This document shows positions 37,868 through 41,823 of a DNA stretch of 41,823 nt, piece after piece; within the stretch, counting starts at the first letter, position 1, and every line of letters starts with the position of its first letter. Source of the stretch: Burkholderia sp. Ax-1724. GTDB lineage: Bacteria; Pseudomonadota; Gammaproteobacteria; Burkholderiales; Burkholderiaceae. The translations under genes and the position numbers were made by a program. The stretch covers positions 1 to 41,823 of the forward strand of contig NZ_VWWL01000039.1 in assembly GCF_011752995.1 (NCBI RefSeq), written 5' to 3'. Below the pieces are notes generated by a model, which had not been told where the DNA came from, searched no databases, and saw only the letters and a program-made list of their open reading frames with translations.

Positions 37868-39523
37868 ATGCAGTCTGATCGAACCTCGCGCGCGCGGCCG
37901 CTTGCGCCGCGCGCTCTGACCCTTGCCGTAAGCGCGGCCTGCGCGATGCTCGTGGCCGCCTGCGCGGTCGGCCCCAACTATCAGCGGCCGGCCACCGAGA
38001 TCCCGGCGTCGTACAAAGAAGCCGCCCCCGGCTGGAAGGTCGCCGAACCGGCCGATCAGTACGATCGTGGCGACTGGTGGGCCATCTACGAAGACCCGAA
38101 GCTCAACGAACTCGAAGACAAGCTGAACGCCGCGAACCAGACCATCGCGCAGTTCGCCGCGAGCTACCGGCAGGCGCGCGCGCTGGTCGGCGAGGCGCGT
38201 GCCGCGTATTTCCCGACCATCGGCGCGTCGGCGGGCGCGACGCGCTCGGGCAACGGCACGTCGTCGGGCGGTAATTCGACGACGGCGACAAACCGCACCG
38301 GCATCAACAACAACTTCAACGTCCAGCTCGACGCCAGCTGGGAGCCGGACCTGTGGGGTTCGGTCACGCGCTCGGTCAACGCGCAGAAGGCCGGCCAGCA
38401 GGGCGCCGCCGCCGACCTCGCGAACGCGCGCCTGTCGGCCCAGGCCACGCTCGCGCAAACCTACTTCTCGCTGCGCGCGCTCGACTCCACGCAAAAGCTG
38501 CTCGACGACACCGTCGCGGCCTATCAGCGCTCGCTGCAACTCACGCAGAACCAGTACGCGGCCGGCGTCGCCGCGCGCTCGGACGTGATTCAGGCGCAAA
38601 CGCAGTTGCAATCGGCGCAGGCCGCGGCAATCGACAACGGCATCCAGCGCGCCCAGGACGAGCATGCGATCGCGGTGCTGATCGGCATGCCGGCCTCGAT
38701 GTTCTCGCTGCCGCCGATGCCGCTCACCGCGACGCCGCCCGCCGTGCCCGCGCAAATGCCGTCGGCGCTGCTCGAACGGCGGCCGGACATCGCCTCGGCC
38801 GAGCGCAAGGCCGCGGCCGCAAACGAGCAGATCGGCGTCGCGATCGCGGCGTTCTTCCCGTCGCTGACGGTATCGGCGACCGGCGGCTTCGAGAACTCGG
38901 TGTTCTCGCAGTTGCTGACCTTGCCGTCGCGCTTCTGGACGCTCGGCCCGCAACTCGCCGGGACGATCTTCGACGCTGGCCTGCGCAAGGCGCAAACCGA
39001 CGCCGCGCGCGCCGCCTACGACGCCGACGTCGCCACCTATCGTCAGACGGTGCTGACCGCGTTCCAGGACGTCGAGGACAACCTCGCGTCGCAGCGCATC
39101 CTCGAACAGGAAATCGTCGTGCAGCGGCAGGCGGTCGAGTCGGCCCGCCAGGCGCTCGCGATCGTCACCAACGAGTACAAGGCGGGCACGGTCGGCTTCG
39201 TCAACGTGCTGACCGCGCAGACCACCGCGTTCACGGCCGAGCAGAAGCTCGAGAGCATCGCGGGGCAGCGGATGGTGTCGTCGGTGGGGCTGGTGAAGGC
39301 GCTCGGCGGCGGCTGGGACGCGTCGCAGATGAATCGTGAGACGGGCGAGGTGGCTGCGCCGGCTCCGTTGCCGGCTGCGGCTGCGGCTGCGGTCACGCCG
39401 GGCGCGGCAGCCGCGGCAAGCGGCGCTGCCGTGGCGATGGCCGCCACGCCGGTAGCGCGTAGCGAGATGTCAAACACGGCGCAGAACGGCATGGAGGCGC
39501 AACCCCAAGTGCCGGGCAAATAA
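37868..39523 (+). CDS. NodT-type outer-membrane efflux channel lipoprotein
   Basis: A 551-residue TolC-like channel of the RND/MFS efflux type. The signal sequence ends in the lipobox MLVAAC, and the mature part opens with the family signature VGPNYQRPATEIPASYKE. Two repeats of the outer-membrane-factor domain follow, with DPKLNELEDKLNAANQTIAQ, the periplasmic helical barrel, LLERRPDIASAERKAAAANE and FQDVEDNLASQRIL. The C-terminal 90 residues are an unusual Ala/Pro-rich extension beyond the channel domain. It starts with ATG at 37868. It is divergent from the MarR/EmrB genes and may serve that exporter, but the adaptor is not encoded here. A strong terminator follows. Confidence 0.92.
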   Translation: MQSDRTSRARPLAPRALTLAVSAACAMLVAACAVGPNYQRPATEIPASYKEAAPGWKVAEPADQYDRGDWWAIYEDPKLNELEDKLNAANQTIAQFAASYRQARALVGEARAAYFPTIGASAGATRSGNGTSSGGNSTTATNRTGINNNFNVQLDASWEPDLWGSVTRSVNAQKAGQQGAAADLANARLSAQATLAQTYFSLRALDSTQKLLDDTVAAYQRSLQLTQNQYAAGVAARSDVIQAQTQLQSAQAAAIDNGIQRAQDEHAIAVLIGMPASMFSLPPMPLTATPPAVPAQMPSALLERRPDIASAERKAAAANEQIGVAIAAFFPSLTVSATGGFENSVFSQLLTLPSRFWTLGPQLAGTIFDAGLRKAQTDAARAAYDADVATYRQTVLTAFQDVEDNLASQRILEQEIVVQRQAVESARQALAIVTNEYKAGTVGFVNVLTAQTTAFTAEQKLESIAGQRMVSSVGLVKALGGGWDASQMNRETGEVAAPAPLPAAAAAAVTPGAAAAASGAAVAMAATPVARSEMSNTAQNGMEAQPQVPGK

Positions 39524-39614
39524 ACGCCACGCCGCTCGCGAACCGCTGAAGCATCAACGAAGAATCAATCGCAAAGCGAAGCAAGAGCAAAGCAAAGCAG
39601 GACCGCAAAAACAG
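39524..39614. repeat. Short GCAAAGC-type repeats behind the channel gene
   Basis: The segment around 39571-39600 is made of repeated GCAAAGC/GCAAGAGC units. It is too short to name as an element and is probably a slippage product. Confidence 0.35.
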
Positions 39615-39655
39615 AAGAGGCATGACCGCGCAACGCGGCCATGCCTCTTTTTTTC
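39615..39655. terminator. Terminator between the channel gene and gspN
   Basis: A long stem AGAGGCATG-A-CCGCG / CGCGG-C-CATGCCTCT with one mismatch and a CAA loop, followed by seven Ts on the plus strand. The genes are convergent, and the minus strand also has a T-rich stretch behind the stem, so it may act both ways. Confidence 0.88.
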
Positions 39656-39699
39656 ATCGCGCCACACGTCCGCAACGCGCACGCATCAGCACACGAAAA

Positions 39700-40479
39700 T
39701 CAGTGCACGAAAGCCAGCGCCACCGTATCGGGCCCGCTCGGCCGGCCTAGCAGATTCAGCAGGCCGGCCAGGTTGTCGCGCGCCTCGGGCGCGGCGCTCG
39801 CCGTGCCATGAAACGACGTCGAAGCCGCCGACACCGTGCCGCTGCCGTTCAGCATCAGCGGTCCCTTGAGCGTGCTCAGATCGAGCGTCGACGAAGTGCC
39901 CTGCGCCTGCAAACGGACCCGATACGAACCGAGCGGCTTGACGAGCGAAATCCGCGAACTGACGTCGGTCAGCGTCATGGTCAGTTGCCCGAACGCTTCG
40001 CTATTGAAGCTGCGCCAGTCCGTCCACGAGAGCTGCACGTCGCCCTGCAGATCGAGCGTATTGAACGGCGCGCCGAGCCCGACGAGCAGCGACGCCGGCA
40101 CCGCGAGCGCGCCCGGCGTGATGGTTGCACCGCGCGGCGTCGCGTCGACCGTGACCGGCTCGGGCATCGCCTCGCTGTGCCGCATGACCATGCGCACGCG
40201 TCCCGTGAACAATGGCCAGAACGCCGTATGCCATTCGATCCGGCCAGGCAGCAAGGTGGCCGTGCTCATGTCGGAACCGGCGGCCAGCATCAGCGTGGCC
40301 GAGCCGTGCCAAAGTGAGCCTTCCGCGTCGACGAAATTGACGTGGCCATGGGTCTGCCGCGCAAACTGCGGCGTGATCCAGGCGGCCGGCAGCAAGGCCA
40401 GCATCACGGCCGCGGCCGACAACAATGCGACCACGAGCCAGGGCAGCGCGATACGTACGCGCCACATCCAGTAATTCAT
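39700..40479 (-). CDS. gspN: Type II secretion system protein GspN
   Basis: A 259-residue inner-membrane protein with one N-terminal transmembrane helix (about 10-33, IALPWLVVALLSAAAVMLAL) and a periplasmic beta-rich domain: GSLWHGSATLML, LPGRIEWHTAFWPLFTGRVR, LDLQGDVQLSWTDW and GTSSTLDLSTLKGPLMLNGS. These are GspN-family features; GspN is a non-universal part of the inner-membrane platform. It is 28 bp downstream of gspM, the usual order L-M-N. It is the last gene of the cluster, with a terminator close beyond. Confidence 0.88.
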   Translation of the reverse strand: MNYWMWRVRIALPWLVVALLSAAAVMLALLPAAWITPQFARQTHGHVNFVDAEGSLWHGSATLMLAAGSDMSTATLLPGRIEWHTAFWPLFTGRVRMVMRHSEAMPEPVTVDATPRGATITPGALAVPASLLVGLGAPFNTLDLQGDVQLSWTDWRSFNSEAFGQLTMTLTDVSSRISLVKPLGSYRVRLQAQGTSSTLDLSTLKGPLMLNGSGTVSAASTSFHGTASAAPEARDNLAGLLNLLGRPSGPDTVALAFVH

Positions 40480-40507
40480 GCGAAATCCTGTAGCGAACGG
40501 CTCATTC

Positions 40508-41011
40508 TTATTTTGCGGTCGACGGCTGCAACGACACCGTCAGGTCCACCTGGCCGTCGTCCTTCAACGCGGTGATGTGCGCCTCGGCGACCTGCACCTT
40601 GAACTGCTTGCGCACGTCGTCGACCCATGTCGTCCAGGCCGGAAACGCGACGTTCTTCATCTGCACCTGCACCGCGTTGCCGATGAACTGCACCTGCGTC
40701 GCGGTCAATCCGTGATCGCCGAGCGACGCCGTCAACGCATCCTTCAAGGCCGCGCCGGTCGGTGCCACGCCCTGAGCAGCCGCCGACAGCGAGCGCGCCT
40801 CGTTCGCCTGTGCGGTCATCTGCGCGAGTTGCCGTTGCAGCGCCGGCAGCGATTCCTTGAGGTGCGAGCGGCCGTCCTGCGCCGGCGCCCACAGCACCGA
40901 CCACGCGACCACCACCGCGAGCACGCCGCCGCCCCACGTCAGCAGCCCCTTTTCGCGATCGGTGCGCTGGTCCCAGAATCCGGCCCATGTTTGAGCGAGT
41001 TCAGCTTTCAT
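40508..41011 (-). CDS. gspM: Type II secretion system protein GspM
   Basis: A 167-residue inner-membrane protein: a short cytoplasmic N-terminus (MKAELAQTWAGFWDQRTDRE), a transmembrane helix (about 26-44, LTWGGGVLAVVVAWSVLW), a coiled-coil stretch (about 50-85: LKESLPALQRQLAQMTAQAN) and a ferredoxin-like periplasmic domain (about 95-165). GspM binds GspL and stabilises the assembly platform. The ATG at 41011 overlaps the gspL stop, which indicates translational coupling. Confidence 0.92.
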   Translation of the reverse strand: MKAELAQTWAGFWDQRTDREKGLLTWGGGVLAVVVAWSVLWAPAQDGRSHLKESLPALQRQLAQMTAQANEARSLSAAAQGVAPTGAALKDALTASLGDHGLTATQVQFIGNAVQVQMKNVAFPAWTTWVDDVRKQFKVQVAEAHITALKDDGQVDLTVSLQPSTAK

Positions 41012-41823
41012 TGTCCGTTCCTGATGGTCCACTTGCCGGTGTTGCTGTCGATCGCGCCGGTGAGTCCGTTGCGCTCGAGGCGCTTCGCAAAATCGGGATC
41101 GACCTTGATCTCCGGTTTGAACGTCACCTCGAGGCGATGCTCGTGATAGTCGAGCGCGGCGATGCCGTTGACCGGCAGCGGCGACAGCGAGCGCGCGAGG
41201 CCATCGGCGAGCGAGAGGAAATCTTCCGGCGACAGTTCGCCCGCCGCGACACGCAACTGCTGCACCTGGCGCGCCATCTGGTCGGGCGCGTCGAGCACGA
41301 CCGTCGTCTTCGGGAACGTGTTGAGCAGCAGCTCCGTCATCTGCGTGTTGATCGCGTCGCGCTGGCGCGACAGCATCAGCCACTGCACGTTCGCGCCGAT
41401 GACCGCGACGACGAGCGCCGCGACCGCGAGCAGGATCGGCAGACGCAGACGCCGGAGCGTCGCGCGATCGAGCCGCCACGGCTGCGAGGCGAACTCGAAC
41501 TGGCACAGATCGAAGCGACATTCGAGCGCGCGCCGCGCAAGCTGTTCGAACGGCAGCGGACTCGCGCCGTGGACGTGCGCGGCGAGCCGCGCGGGACTCG
41601 TCGCGGAAGAACCCGGTTCGTTGCCGGGCACCTCGGTCAGCATGTACAGCGACACCGGCGCGGCGCCCGCGAGCGCGGCCAGCGTCGCGTTCACGGCATT
41701 GGCCGGCGCCGCGAGCCCTTCGCCTTGCACGCCGCGCGCAATCGCGAGTTCGACGCGCGGCACGCCGCTCTCGACCGCGCCTTCGAGCAGCAGCGCGGGC
41801 GCGGTCTGCACGACCGCGCCGAG
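41008..41823 (-). CDS. gspL: Type II secretion system protein GspL (3' part)
   Basis: About 271 residues of the C-terminal part; the gene continues beyond the right edge. It covers the end of the cytoplasmic actin-like domain (CRFDLCQFEFASQPW is the typical last cytoplasmic motif), the transmembrane helix (LPILLAVAALVVAVIGANVQ), and the periplasmic domain with the conserved segment LLNTFPKTTVVLDAPDQMAR. GspL links the cytoplasmic ATPase GspE to the membrane platform. It overlaps gspM by four bases. No start can be assigned within the window. Confidence 0.93.
   Translation of the reverse strand, partial: LGAVVQTAPALLLEGAVESGVPRVELAIARGVQGEGLAAPANAVNATLAALAGAAPVSLYMLTEVPGNEPGSSATSPARLAAHVHGASPLPFEQLARRALECRFDLCQFEFASQPWRLDRATLRRLRLPILLAVAALVVAVIGANVQWLMLSRQRDAINTQMTELLLNTFPKTTVVLDAPDQMARQVQQLRVAAGELSPEDFLSLADGLARSLSPLPVNGIAALDYHEHRLEVTFKPEIKVDPDFAKRLERNGLTGAIDSNTGKWTIRNGQ

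Noticed and set aside
1..41823. tRNA, rRNA or CRISPR arrays
   Set aside because: I looked for cloverleaf ends, rRNA-like blocks and regularly spaced repeats and found none I could support.

Overview
The window is GC-rich chromosomal DNA from a beta-proteobacterium of the Burkholderia/Paraburkholderia group. The evidence is the origin-proximal order dnaA | rpmH-rnpA-yidD-yidC-mnmE, protein sequences typical of Burkholderiaceae, and a type II secretion (gspL-M-N) cluster close to the origin. No rRNA, tRNA, CRISPR array or intact insertion sequence was seen.

Layout. (1) 1-6660: the start of dnaA (reverse strand, cut by the window edge), an origin-type intergenic region with one perfect DnaA box, then rpmH, rnpA, yidD, yidC and mnmE. 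Two tandem, diverged copies of a small helix-turn-helix regulator gene sit between yidC and mnmE, inside a roughly 735-bp segment repeated at a 918-bp offset. (2) 6643-8916: the mnmE 3' end (a known type of integration site), a tyrosine-recombinase gene whose catalytic tyrosine appears lost, and two small hypothetical genes. (3) 9245-18332: a complete wspA-B-C-D-E-F-R chemosensory operon that should couple surface sensing to cyclic-di-GMP synthesis. (4) 18514-21191: a HIT-family hydrolase, a small membrane protein, speG and a small periplasmic protein. (5) 21231-28076: araFGH-type sugar ABC transporter genes, an aldehyde dehydrogenase of the 2-oxoglutarate-semialdehyde type lacking both its nucleophilic Cys and its oxyanion-hole Asn, and a divergent LysR regulator. 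(6) 28219-33834: yaeQ, a VOC protein, a predicted small RNA with two anti-Shine-Dalgarno motifs, an ada-alkA operon with an Ada box, and gshA. (7) 34052-39655: a lipoprotein, an EmrB-type exporter, a MarR repressor with an operator inside its own promoter, and a NodT-type outer-membrane channel, with no periplasmic adaptor gene. (8) 39700-41823: gspN, gspM and the 3' part of gspL.

Most interesting: the small RNA candidate at 29372-29436 (minus), the aldehyde dehydrogenase with two active-site losses, the duplicated regulator/operator module between yidC and mnmE, and the disabled integrase at the mnmE 3' end. All calls come from reading the sequence and remembered family features; no database search was run, and percentages are hand counts.
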